64,000 nt of DNA from JBCCQL01 sp039414355 (GTDB lineage: Bacteria > Planctomycetota > Planctomycetia > Pirellulales > Lacipirellulaceae): contig JBCDJN010000009.1 of NCBI GenBank assembly GCA_039414355.1, positions 1 to 64,000 on the forward strand, written 5' to 3'. The notes under the pieces were generated by a model. It saw only the letters and a list, made by a program, of their open reading frames with translations, was not told the origin of the DNA and did no database searches. Positions 53,941 through 63,200 of this stretch are shown piece by piece. A program made the position numbers and the translations under genes. Numbering within the stretch: position 1 is the stretch's first letter; the number at the start of each line of letters is the position of its first letter.

Positions 53941-54786
53941 CTACTTCCACTTCTTCTTGACCTCCTCGGGGATCGACTTGGGCAGGGACTTGCCGCCGTC
54001 GTCAAAGTGGACGACGTCCCCTTCCTTCTTCCCCTTGAGCATGGTGGCCAGCGCGGCGAGCACACGGTTGTCGGTGCTCTTCGGGAGGTCGATCGCCCTG
54101 CCACTGGCGTGAAGGTCGGGCTTGCCGGGCTTGCCGAGTTTCTTGCTCGCCGCGGCCATGAACTGATCCTTCTGCAGGCGCTCGTACATCGTGTCGAGCT
54201 CGTCGCGCAGTTTGCTGTCGCTCTTGAGCGTCGGCTCGGCGTTGCCGCGTTTCATTCTGCCGGTCCAGTGCTCCCAGAGCGTCTCGGCGCTGGCCGGCAT
54301 GGCTCGCCCCAGCTGGACGACGATCGGCTTGTTGTAGTGCGACGAGACCGCTTCAAGGATGCCGAGCAGCCGCTTGTCGATGCCGCGGATGTCCCCCTTC
54401 ACCTGAGGCCTGGTGGGGGGCTTCTTTTTGTCGCCGGCGGCGTCGCCCTTCTTGCCGGACGCAGCGGCCTGAGCCTGCTGCTGGTCGGCCTGTTCTTTGT
54501 CGTTCTTTTTCTTCTCGGCGGCGGCCGCTTTCTTGGGACCCAGATTAAGGGTCGCCAACGTCTTGCCGCGGGGGTCGACCCGGCAGTCGGCCTTCGCCAT
54601 GCCGATCGCCTTCTTCTGCACGGCCCCAATGGCGGCGTTGGTCTTCGGTCCGACCAGGCCGTCCACGTCCAGCTTCTTGAAGCCGCACTTCTTGGAGAAA
54701 TCGTTGAGCAGTTGCTGCACCGTTTGCGTGTCGGCGGGCTTGTTCTTCCCTCCCTTGCCGACCGAGCTTGAGATTTTCTTTGCCAT
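53941..54786 (-). CDS. Candidate T6SS effector: peptidoglycan-binding and M15-like peptidase
   Basis: 281 residues without signal peptide. The N-terminus (about 15-90) resembles a PG_binding_1 domain (TQTVQQLLNDF, LDVDGLVGPKTNAAI). A Lys/Ala/Gln-rich linker follows. The C-terminal domain carries H226-A-S-G-R-A-I-D233 and H260 in VVHFD, the HxxGxAxD plus His zinc ligands of M15 D-Ala-D-Ala carboxypeptidases and endopeptidases. It should cleave peptide cross-links of peptidoglycan. Lack of an export signal and position upstream of two hcp genes suggest delivery by T6SS. No immunity gene was recognised next to it. ATG at 54786 was chosen; a longer start at 54882 has no support. Confidence 0.8.
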   Translation of the reverse strand: MAKKISSSVGKGGKNKPADTQTVQQLLNDFSKKCGFKKLDVDGLVGPKTNAAIGAVQKKAIGMAKADCRVDPRGKTLATLNLGPKKAAAAEKKKNDKEQADQQQAQAAASGKKGDAAGDKKKPPTRPQVKGDIRGIDKRLLGILEAVSSHYNKPIVVQLGRAMPASAETLWEHWTGRMKRGNAEPTLKSDSKLRDELDTMYERLQKDQFMAAASKKLGKPGKPDLHASGRAIDLPKSTDNRVLAALATMLKGKKEGDVVHFDDGGKSLPKSIPEEVKKKWK

Positions 54787-54928
54787 GGCGATACGCCCGC
54801 TGTGGACTTGACGGTTTAACGGGGCGGCTAGCGGGCCACCCCACACTCCGTTGACCGCGAGACCGGCATTGGCCTCGGCCATCGTTTCTGGTTATTCGCG
54901 TCCGCCCTCGGTCCGGGGCGGCAATTTC

Positions 54929-55618
54929 TCAGGAATCTCTTGGAGATTCCGCGGGCCCGGCAGTGAGCGGTCCGGGCGTACGCTCGGCGAGCTTGGACTT
55001 CATCTCGCCCAGCAGCTTTCGGCGGCGGCGCTTGGCCGCGTCGTACGAGATGCCCAGTTCACCGGCGATCTCCCGCAGCCCGACGCCCTCGCAGAGCCGC
55101 TTCCAAATGTGGGCGGCCTCGTCGTCGAGTTGCTCAACGGCCGCCTGCAACGCTTTGGCCGCTTCTTCGGTCTCGGCAATCGCCTGGGGGCTAGCCGGAT
55201 CGAAGGCGAGCATGCTCACGGATGCCTCTTCCTCCGAGGTGTCCGCGGAGAGCCGGTGGCGTCGCTGCTGGCGGTGGACCTTGCGGGCGAAGTCCTTGAA
55301 GCGGGCCACCAGCACGCGGTGCAAGAAGCTGTGAAAGCTGCACCGACGCTCGCGGCCCTCTTGGTCTTGGTCGTACTTCTTGATTGCCTCAACGGTCCAG
55401 AAAACGGCGTTTTGCCGGGCGTCGTCAACGTCGGCGGGGTTCACGCCGCCGGTGCGGGCGAGCCACTGGATCAGCCGCTCGGTCTGGGGGCTGTACCGCA
55501 CCATGATCTCATCGCGAGCCGGCCCGTAACCGCACTCGCGTGCGAGAACGATCAACGCCTCATCGTCCACCAGAGCCATATCCGGGCTCTCAAAACTGTT
55601 GGGGTCGCCGGCGGGCAT
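54929..55618 (-). CDS. ECF-type RNA polymerase sigma factor
   Basis: 229 residues. Region 2 is visible as DDARQNAVFWTVEAIKKYD and SFHSFLHRVLVARFKDFARK; region 4 as GVGLREIAGELGISYDAAKR. There is no region 3, so it belongs to the extracytoplasmic-function type. No anti-sigma factor gene is adjacent. It lies upstream of the effector candidate, the two hcp genes and the fused sheath gene, all in the same direction, so it may be the switch for that set. The start may be ATG 55618 or an in-frame ATG 13 codons on. Confidence 0.85.
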   Translation of the reverse strand: MPAGDPNSFESPDMALVDDEALIVLARECGYGPARDEIMVRYSPQTERLIQWLARTGGVNPADVDDARQNAVFWTVEAIKKYDQDQEGRERRCSFHSFLHRVLVARFKDFARKVHRQQRRHRLSADTSEEEASVSMLAFDPASPQAIAETEEAAKALQAAVEQLDDEAAHIWKRLCEGVGLREIAGELGISYDAAKRRRRKLLGEMKSKLAERTPGPLTAGPAESPRDS

Positions 55619-55673
55619 GTTGAACTAGGATGAGAAGGAGGCGGGTGCTGTCACAAGTGATAATTCGCGGCGT

Positions 55674-55699
55674 GTTTCGGCGATCGTCTCGCCGGGAAC
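55674..55699. promoter_or_regulatory. Hairpin in the sigma factor / small-protein divergent region
   Basis: CGGCGA (55678-55683) and TCGCCG (55689-55694) are perfect inverse copies around five bases, with further pairing outside through GTTT and GAAC. It lies 56 bases upstream of the sigma factor start, in the region shared with a divergent small gene, and might be an operator or RNA leader element. Confidence 0.3.
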
Positions 55700-55845
55700 T
55701 CCGCTACACTAAGAGCGAAAAACGCGGCAGACGAGCGCACGCTTTACCGCGTAGAATAGCGGGCGTGTCAAGCATCTGCACGTTCCCGCTCGCCTTTTGC
55801 CCTTGATCGGCCACACCTGCGGCCGCCTACGCCCGGGATCGAACC

Positions 55846-56271
55846 ATGGCACGCGTAGAGATCTTCCGACGCATCATCGGCAAGCTGGGGGGCATCCCCG
55901 GCCTCAGCTTCTTGCACGGCTGGGTAAGCTCCGCCGACGTGCAGCAGGCTCGCTTCCTCCAGAAGAAGGGCGACTACGAAGGCTGGGTGCACAACGCCCG
56001 CGAGGCGGGCCGCGGGGTTGGCGAGCTGGCGGGCCACAAGGGCGGTGGCGACGAAGGGGGCTCCGCGTCGAGTCCTATCGACGAAGATGGCAGCGAAGAC
56101 TCGATCTATCCTTCCCGACCGGCGGAGTTTGTCGAGGACTATTACGACCTCTACGAGGGCGACAGCCTCTCCGGCAACGAGAGCGACGCCGGCAACCTGA
56201 GGGTTGACGATTACCCCCAGAGCGACGACGACGTCGCCTATTACGACGACGATTACCGGGGTTCCCGGTAG
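55846..56271 (+). CDS. Small acidic protein, unknown
   Basis: 141 residues, family not recognised. The first 70 are mixed and partly helical (RIIGKLGGIPGLSFLHGWVS, VQQARFLQKKGDYEGWVHNA). The rest is disordered and strongly acidic, rich in Asp, Ser, Glu and Tyr. No signal peptide. It diverges from the sigma factor gene and precedes vgrG, so a T6SS-accessory role is possible. Codon usage looks like that of neighbouring genes, which supports it being real. Confidence 0.6.
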   Translation: MARVEIFRRIIGKLGGIPGLSFLHGWVSSADVQQARFLQKKGDYEGWVHNAREAGRGVGELAGHKGGGDEGGSASSPIDEDGSEDSIYPSRPAEFVEDYYDLYEGDSLSGNESDAGNLRVDDYPQSDDDVAYYDDDYRGSR

Positions 56272-56619
56272 CTACCCCGCGTCGCCGTGCGGCGTTGCCG
56301 GTAGCGGGGCCCTGGGATTTCGTGCGTTTTCGTCCGCCCCGCAGGCCGGCGGCCGTCGAAGAAGGACTGTGCCTTCCCCGCGCGACGCATGACCCGCGTG
56401 CAGGCCAGGCTGATTTGCTATGCTCGGGCCGCACGCCCACGCCGCCGATTCGGTAGCGTTGGTGGTTGTCCCGGCTAACGCCTTCAGCCGGGGTTGGTGC
56501 GCGGCGTCGCCGGACGGCGGTGTTTGCTGCTCCGGCCCGCGCAACGTCCCGTCAACCGTTCGTCCCGCCACTCGGCATGAAGGGGTCGATCGGCGACTCT
56601 CCCAACGCTCAACCCGCCG
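56272..56619. other. Intergenic stretch before vgrG
   Basis: 348 bases between the small acidic protein and vgrG. I see no gene of recognisable family and no clear promoter box. One open frame running into vgrG in another reading frame is rejected as a shadow. Confidence 0.55.
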
Positions 56620-58557
56620 ATGCCCCCCTCCACTAGCTCCGACCCGCGTGTCCATCAGGTCAAGTGCTCGTTGCCCAACAACGCGGCGGGTGAGAGCCCG
56701 CTCGTCATGCGGCAGCTCAGCGGGAAAGAGGCGCTCAACAAGCCGTTCGAATACAAGGTCGATCTGCTCAGCGAGGTCGACGATATCGACCCCGACAAGC
56801 TGCTTGGCGAGAAGCTGACCGTGAGCGTCCGGCTCTCCGAGCGCGAGCCGCGGTACTTCAACGGCTACGTCACCAACTTCGCCTACTGCGGCAAGGCGGA
56901 GGGCAATTCTCAGTACAAGGCGGAGCTGCGGCCCTGGTTCTGGGTGCTGTCGCGGAACTCCGATTGCCGCATCTTTCAGGAGATGACGGTTCCGGACATC
57001 TTCCAGGAGGTCTGCAAGAACACCCACGGCTTCTCCGACTTCAAGCTGCAGCTCTCGGGCAACTACCGCACCCGCGACTACTGCGTGCAGTACCGCGAGA
57101 GCGATATGGAGTTCTTAAGCCGCCTGCTCGAGGAAGAAGGGATCTCGTTCTACTTCGAGCACACCGAAGACAAGCACACCATGGTGCTCTGCGACGCGAA
57201 CTCGCAGTTCCCAGAAGTCGATGGCGACGCGGACCTACCGTACCGCACGCCGGGCGAGGCGCGGCTTGATACGGAGCACGTTTCTGAATGGCGTGCCGAG
57301 CGGGAGGTGCAGACGGGCGCCTACGTGCTAGACGACTACGACTTCACCAAGCCGCGCGTCGACCTTGAAGGACGCTCTGCCGTCTCCCGCCAGCACTCTC
57401 AGGCGGAGTACGAGCAGTACGATTATCCGGGTCTGCACTGGGAAGCCGCCGACGGCGAGGCGCTCGCCAAGATTCGTATCCAAGAGCAACAGAGCCGCCA
57501 CAAGCGGTACTACGGCAAGTGCGACCACCGCGGCTTCTCCGCCGGCAGGACGTTTAACCTGGTGGAGTTCCCTCGCGACACCGAGAACGATGAGTACATC
57601 GTGGTCGCGGCGAAGTTTGAGGTGGAGTCCGCCGAGATTGAGCAGATGCGGGACGCGGCCGAGAACCGGTTTGACGTGGAGTTCGAGGCGACCCCCAAGA
57701 GCGAGCCCTACCGCCCGCCGCGGCTGACGGCCAAGCCGTTTGTCCGCGGCCCGCAAACCGCCGTGGTGACGGGCCCCTCTGGCGAGGAGATCTGGACCGA
57801 CCAGTACGCCCGGGTCAAGGTTCAATTCCACTGGGACCGCGAAGGCCAGATGGACGAGAACAGCTCGTGCTGGATCCGCGTCTCCCAGCAATGGGCGGGC
57901 AAGACTTGGGGGGCGATCCAGATCCCCCGCATCGGCCAAGAAGTGGTCGTCGACTTCCTGGAGGGCGACCCGGACCGGCCGCTCATCACGGGGCGGGTGT
58001 ACAACGACATCGAGATGCCCCCCTACGCGCTGCCGGATAATCAGACGCAGTCCGGCGTTAAGAGCCGATCGACGAAGGGCGGCTCCGCCGACAACTTCAA
58101 CGAGCTGCGGTTCGAAGACAAGCTGGGCGAGGAGCACGTTTACTTCCACGCGGAGAAGGACTTTGAGCGTGTGGTGGAGAACAACGACGTGCTCAAGGTA
58201 GGCTTTGACAAGCAGGACCCCGGCGACCAGTCGATTGAGGTCCACGGCAACCGCACCACCGAGATCGCCACGGGCAACGATTCCACAACCGTCGCCCAGG
58301 GGAACCAGGCCACCACGGTGTCTCAGGGCAACCACACGCTTGATGTCTCGGCCGGGCAGAGCACGATTACCGCCTGCCAGAAGATCACGCTTTCGGTCGG
58401 CGGCAGCTCGGTGACGATCGAGCCCGCCAAGATTACGCTCTCGGCGCCGGAGGTGGTGATCTCCGGCTCCGCCAAGGTGGCGGTGAGCGGCGCGATGGCC
58501 GATGTCTCCGGCAGCGCGACCCTGAACCTCACCGGCGGCATTGTCAAAATCAACTAA
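56620..58557 (+). CDS. vgrG: T6SS spike protein VgrG (TssI)
   Basis: 645 residues. The gp27-like hub occupies about 10-370 (QLSGKEALNKPFEYKVDLLS, VQYRESDMEFLSRLLEEEGI, FYFEH). The gp5-like OB domain follows (about 380-470, with RVKVQFHWDREG and IPRIGQEVVVDFLEGDPDRP). The remaining C-terminus is a beta-helix needle with GNxxTTVxQGN-type repeats, ending at LTGGIVKIN. There is no fused effector domain, so cargo would attach through the PAAR protein or adaptors. ATG at 56620 opens the family N-terminus. An FHA-domain gene follows 39 bases on. Confidence 0.96.
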   Translation: MPPSTSSDPRVHQVKCSLPNNAAGESPLVMRQLSGKEALNKPFEYKVDLLSEVDDIDPDKLLGEKLTVSVRLSEREPRYFNGYVTNFAYCGKAEGNSQYKAELRPWFWVLSRNSDCRIFQEMTVPDIFQEVCKNTHGFSDFKLQLSGNYRTRDYCVQYRESDMEFLSRLLEEEGISFYFEHTEDKHTMVLCDANSQFPEVDGDADLPYRTPGEARLDTEHVSEWRAEREVQTGAYVLDDYDFTKPRVDLEGRSAVSRQHSQAEYEQYDYPGLHWEAADGEALAKIRIQEQQSRHKRYYGKCDHRGFSAGRTFNLVEFPRDTENDEYIVVAAKFEVESAEIEQMRDAAENRFDVEFEATPKSEPYRPPRLTAKPFVRGPQTAVVTGPSGEEIWTDQYARVKVQFHWDREGQMDENSSCWIRVSQQWAGKTWGAIQIPRIGQEVVVDFLEGDPDRPLITGRVYNDIEMPPYALPDNQTQSGVKSRSTKGGSADNFNELRFEDKLGEEHVYFHAEKDFERVVENNDVLKVGFDKQDPGDQSIEVHGNRTTEIATGNDSTTVAQGNQATTVSQGNHTLDVSAGQSTITACQKITLSVGGSSVTIEPAKITLSAPEVVISGSAKVAVSGAMADVSGSATLNLTGGIVKIN

Positions 58558-58596
58558 CTTGAGACCCCGGGCCGGCCACCGCCGCGCGAAGGATCG

Positions 58597-59547
58597 ATGC
58601 TAGTTCTGCTTGAAGCAATCTCGGGCCCGTCCGCGGGGCGGCGTGTCCAGCTGCGCACCGACCAGGTGCTCAAGGTGGGGAGTTCTGGGTGGGCGGACTT
58701 CTCAATCCCCGAAGACGACGCCCTGATCGACGTGCACTTCGAGGTGCACTGCCTGGCCACGGGCTGCACGATCCGCGCGCTCAGCCAGGACGCCCCGACG
58801 CAGCTCAACGGTGAGGCGATCGCGTCCCATCAGGCGTACGACGGCGACGAGCTGACTGCCGGCGGGAGTAAGTTCCGCGTCAGCGTTAAGGGCGGCCCCG
58901 CGCGGCCGGCGGACGAGGAGCCTGAGCAGCCGAGCGAGGAGTCGTCCGACAAGCCCGCCTTGAGCGACACGGCCGCCGCCGCGGCTGCCGCGGGGTTGGT
59001 CGGCGTGTGCGCGTACCTGGAGTTGGGGGACGACATCGGCCCGCTGGCCGAGGCAAGCAACGAAGCCCCCGACGACTTGATTGACAAGCTCGTCGCCGAG
59101 AAGAAGCACCAAGAAGCGATCCGCTTGCGGGCGTACCTGCTGCCCAAACGCGAGGCCGTGTGGTGGGGCTGCTGCTGCCTGCGCGATCATCTCGATGAGC
59201 CGCTGCCCGAAGACCAGGCGGCCGCCGTTGACGCCGCCGCGGAGTGGGTCGAGAACCCCGACGAGACGCGGCGCCGATTCGCCGAGCAGAAAGCCGCCAA
59301 GCCGCAGTACTCGGGGCCCGGCGCCATGCTCGCGCTAGGCGCGTTTTGGAGCGAAGGCAGCTTGGCGCCGGAAGGCTCGCCGGAGGTGAAGCCCGACAGC
59401 CGGCTAACGTCGCAGGGCGTTACGTCGTCGCTGGTCACCGCCGCCTACCTGGGCGACCCGGGCAAGGCGCCCGATCGGCTGGACAACTTCCTGTCGCTGG
59501 GCAAAGCCGTGGCCGAAGGGGGCATCCCGCTGCCCGGCAACGCTTAG
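58597..59547 (+). CDS. FHA-domain protein linked to VgrG (DUF6931-like C-terminus)
   Basis: 316 residues. Residues 1-100 form an FHA-like fold (LLEAISGPSAGRRVQL, then LKVGSSGWADFSIPED), although the canonical SxxH motif is only partly kept (DVHFEVH). The C-terminal half is helical, with KLVAEKKHQEAIRLRAYLLP and AVWWGCCCLRDHLDEPLPED. That pattern matches, from memory, a VgrG-linked family annotated as DUF6931. FHA proteins act in threonine-phosphorylation control of T6SS. A GAAGGATCG site precedes ATG 58597. It is very likely cotranscribed with vgrG and converges on the PAAR gene. Confidence 0.7.
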   Translation: MLVLLEAISGPSAGRRVQLRTDQVLKVGSSGWADFSIPEDDALIDVHFEVHCLATGCTIRALSQDAPTQLNGEAIASHQAYDGDELTAGGSKFRVSVKGGPARPADEEPEQPSEESSDKPALSDTAAAAAAAGLVGVCAYLELGDDIGPLAEASNEAPDDLIDKLVAEKKHQEAIRLRAYLLPKREAVWWGCCCLRDHLDEPLPEDQAAAVDAAAEWVENPDETRRRFAEQKAAKPQYSGPGAMLALGAFWSEGSLAPEGSPEVKPDSRLTSQGVTSSLVTAAYLGDPGKAPDRLDNFLSLGKAVAEGGIPLPGNA

Positions 59548-59568
59548 GCGTCGATGCTCCGCCCCGCC

Positions 59569-59928
59569 CTACTCCTCGTCCTCGGGAGGCGGCTCGGGCT
59601 CCGGCGGCGGGGGTGGTGGCGCCGGGGGCGCCGGGCCGCCGATGAGCACCGTCGGGCAGCCGGGGCCGGTGATCGTGCCGCCGTGGCCCGCCAGGTCGGT
59701 GATGCGCGCGGCCGGCTGACCACAGATCAGCACCGGCGGTGAGCCCGTCGCCACCACACCCGGCGGCCCCGTGCAGACGTTGGTATCCCCAATCCGGGCG
59801 GCCATCAGCCCGCCAATCAGCACCGTCGGAGCGCCCATGTTGATCGGCCCGCCGACGTGCGGATTCGCGGGCCCGTTCCAAGCGGGGCACACAACCATAT
59901 CGGTGACGCGGGCGGCCGGGAGTGACAT
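59569..59928 (-). CDS. PAAR-domain T6SS spike tip protein
   Basis: 119 residues. PAAR repeats are clear: SLPAARVTDMVVCP, GAPTVLIGGLMAARIGD, GSPPVLICGQPAARITD and GCPTVLIGG. PAAR proteins form the metal-bound conical tip on VgrG. The last 20 or so residues are Pro- and Glu-rich, an extension beyond the usual fold that could bind cargo. ATG at 59928 is chosen because the family N-terminus MSLPAARVTD begins there. It is encoded opposite to vgrG and diverges from the caspase-like gene. Confidence 0.93.
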   Translation of the reverse strand: MSLPAARVTDMVVCPAWNGPANPHVGGPINMGAPTVLIGGLMAARIGDTNVCTGPPGVVATGSPPVLICGQPAARITDLAGHGGTITGPGCPTVLIGGPAPPAPPPPPPEPEPPPEDEE

Positions 59929-60213
59929 AACGCTCTGTGACTGCGTGTTTGGTAAAGGGGTGTGTGAGAGACCGCTGCGAAAGAACTTACCAGCGCTGTC
60001 AAGCGATGGCGTGCGTGGCGCGACGCAAGACTTCCTGTAGCTTCTTCGAGCTAGGGATGATCCGTGGGCGGCGAAAAGCACAACAAACCGCGGAGTCTTC
60101 CCTCGCGGCCGATTCAATGCTCACAGCACCCGCCGGTAAATTGCTAGAGCGATGGCGACCGCGTATCTTCTTACCGAGCCCAAGCTCCCTTCCTGCAACG
60201 AGCTAGTACACGC

Positions 60214-63200
60214 GTGAGCCGCAGCCGTTCCGCCGCCGACCGTCAAGACGGACCGCTCCTGGAGACTTGGCGGCAGCCCAAGTCGTCGTGGGCTCTGCCA
60301 GCGCAGCGGTTTGTCTTCACCGTCTTGTTGCTGTCTCTGGTAGGCGGGTTGGTCTACCTGATCGTCCCGGGGATTTGGGGCACGCACACGTACTTTTTCA
60401 GCATGCCCGCCAGGGTAGGCGTGAGCACGCTGGCGCCCATCGGCGAGTCGGTCTCGCTGCCGCCAATCGCCTACGTCTACGAAGACTTTGCAGAGTTCGT
60501 GCCGCTTGGGCCTGTGCTTGACCCGATCGAGAAGGCTGCAGACTCGGATAAAGAACCGAAGCGGATCGTGTTCAGCGCGTTCGGCGACAGGTCGTCGGTT
60601 GGGCGTCAGTTCGACTATCTGGAGAAGGCGGACCTTTCAACCAGCGGCGCCCTCATCCTCGCCGTAACCGCTCACGGCTTGGTGACCGATCAGGGCCCGG
60701 TGCTGGCGTGCAGCAGCTACGACCCGGTCGCCAGGCCCGACGAAGTAGTGCCGGTGCGGACCGTCTTGGAGCGACTGGCCAAAGCGAAGTGCAAGACCAA
60801 GCTCTTGCTCCTCGACGCCGGTCGGGCGCCGAGCGTCGCACGGGTTGGCACGGTGGTTGATGGTTTCCCCGATCAGCTCGCCAAGGTCGTTGAAGAAGTC
60901 GGAGCGCCTTCGGTATACGTCCTGACCGCGAACTCGCCCGGCGAGCGTTCGCATGTTTCGCCCGCCCGCAAGCGTTCGGTCTTCGCCGCAGTCACGGCGG
61001 CCGGGCTTCGGGGTCTTGCCGACACGGCGACCGCCTTTGGCAACAACGACGACCGAGTGGATCTGGCAGAGTTGGCCCAGTTTGTGCGGGGCAACGTTGC
61101 CGCATGGGTCGCGAAGACGACCAACAATCGGCACGAGCAGACTCCACAGCTCCTGGGAAAAAGGGCTGGCGACGTTAAGGCCGATCGGCCCCACCTGATC
61201 TACTGCAAGAAGCTGACCCCGCCGAACACCTCGCCAACAGCGGCGCCGACCCCGCCGGAAAGAGGCTTTGCTGTCTTCGCGCTTGAGTATTTGTCTGCCC
61301 GGGCCAGTGAGTTCGGAATCAACAGCGTGTCGAGCGCCGTGGGCGTGGTGAACGACGCGGTTCTGGGCGGCGAGGATCCACCAAGCGCCGGGGATGCCGA
61401 TGAGGAAGAGGTCGAGCCAAGCATCGACGCTGGCACGGGGGTGGCGGGACAGGCGCGGGACGCTTACGAGGAGGCGTGGCGGCTCACCGAGAAGCTCGCA
61501 GACAGCGATCAGCCGCCCGCGTCGTACGCCCCCCACCTGTGGCGTCTGCACCTTGACCGCCTCAGATGGCTTGGCCAGCTCCGCGAATCCGGAGACCTTG
61601 CGGAAAGAACACGCACGAGGATCGCTGACCGGATCGGCGCGATCAGACGTTCCTTGAAGAAGCTCGATGAGAGCGCCGAACCGCCCGATGTGCCGGAGAA
61701 CGCGGTCGATCTCGTCCACGCGGCACGACCGACACTGAAGCTCAACCCGCAACGCGCGCCGACTCTCGCCCTGCTAGACAGGATAGCCGACGACAACCCG
61801 GATGCCTCATTCACCGAGGAGCGACAGAAATTCGTCGACTTCTTCCGAGGGTGGTCCGACCCGGAGAACCTTTCCGAGATCGAGGATCTCGAGAAAGCCG
61901 CGGCTACTTGGAACCCCGAGGCGTGGAACGGTAGGGACTGGCCGCAGGCTCGCGCCGCCTTCTACGAGTGGTCCCTCCTGCAAGACTTTGATGGGGCGAA
62001 GCCAAACCTCAGGCTGCTCAAGACGGCGCTGCGGTCGAGGTGGCTTGCCGCCGAGGTTACCGCCGACCCGCTGTGGGGCCAGGGCTGGGCGGCCGCGTTG
62101 GTGGCGCGGGCGGACGACCAGCGGTTGGAGGCTGAGCGGTTGCTGCGGACGCGTGCCGCCTCTGACTGGAAGGAACGCGTCAACAAGAACCTGATCACAG
62201 CGAACGAGGGCTATCGTGCTGCTCAGGAGGGGCTTGAACTGGCACGCAATGCCGAAGGCCTCTACCACACAACAGGAGTTGAGCTGCGAGACTTCCTTCG
62301 CTGGACACCCTTCCGCAACGACCCAGATGCGGTGGGGGTGCGAGACCTGCTGACCTATTGGGGAGAGGTTGGCAACCGACTCGCCCCCGGCGTGGAGCGG
62401 GACCTCAAGGCGCTCAAGCTCGCCGTCAAGAAGCTGGCGGACCAGCGTGCGAGCCTGCTGGCGGAGTTGCGTGGCCAGGCAAGCGTCGCTTCCGACCCGG
62501 CTACCGCAAACCTCGCGGAGCCCGGCTTGCTGGTTGGATTGGTCGACAGCCCGCTGCTTGGGATCGACGTCCGCGGTGCGCTCGCGGAGCGGATCGCGGC
62601 ACTCGATCGGCTCAAGCTGCAAGGCGTCCAGCTTGGGCCGCAACCGGAGGTTCAGCGACGACCCGTGGAAACGACGAATCGGTTGTCCCTAGAGCGGGCT
62701 GTGTACGACGCGGCGATGCCCGATTCGAAATTGCCGGACGCGGCGCCGACGAAAGATCGCGCCGTGCTGATTCAGGAGAGCCTTGACCACGCACGGCGGC
62801 TTGGGGAACTGCCGCAGGCGGTCTCGTCGTCGGTTGTGCGGGCCGGTGATCTGCAAACGCCCGGCAATCGGGAGAAGAACCTGCTGCAGTTGGAGCGTGC
62901 GGCCCGGGCGATGGCTCTTGTCGACGCCGCAGACTCCGCCGCGGCGGCCACGGCGGACAACGCGCTCGTCGACGCCGTGGCCTGGTTGTACGACTCCCGC
63001 TGGTACGACCTGCTGGAAGCCCACCGCCGCCGGCTGCTCCGCCTTCGGCGAGACGCCTCCGAGGCGGAGTCTCGGCGCCTCGCCGCAGCGGCGGACACGG
63101 TGCTCACGCTTGGGGTCCAACTCAACAAACTCAAGCCCAACCAGCCGGCGCCGGTTTCGTCCGCTAGACAGGCGGTTGAGATTTCGGTCGACCAGAAGAC

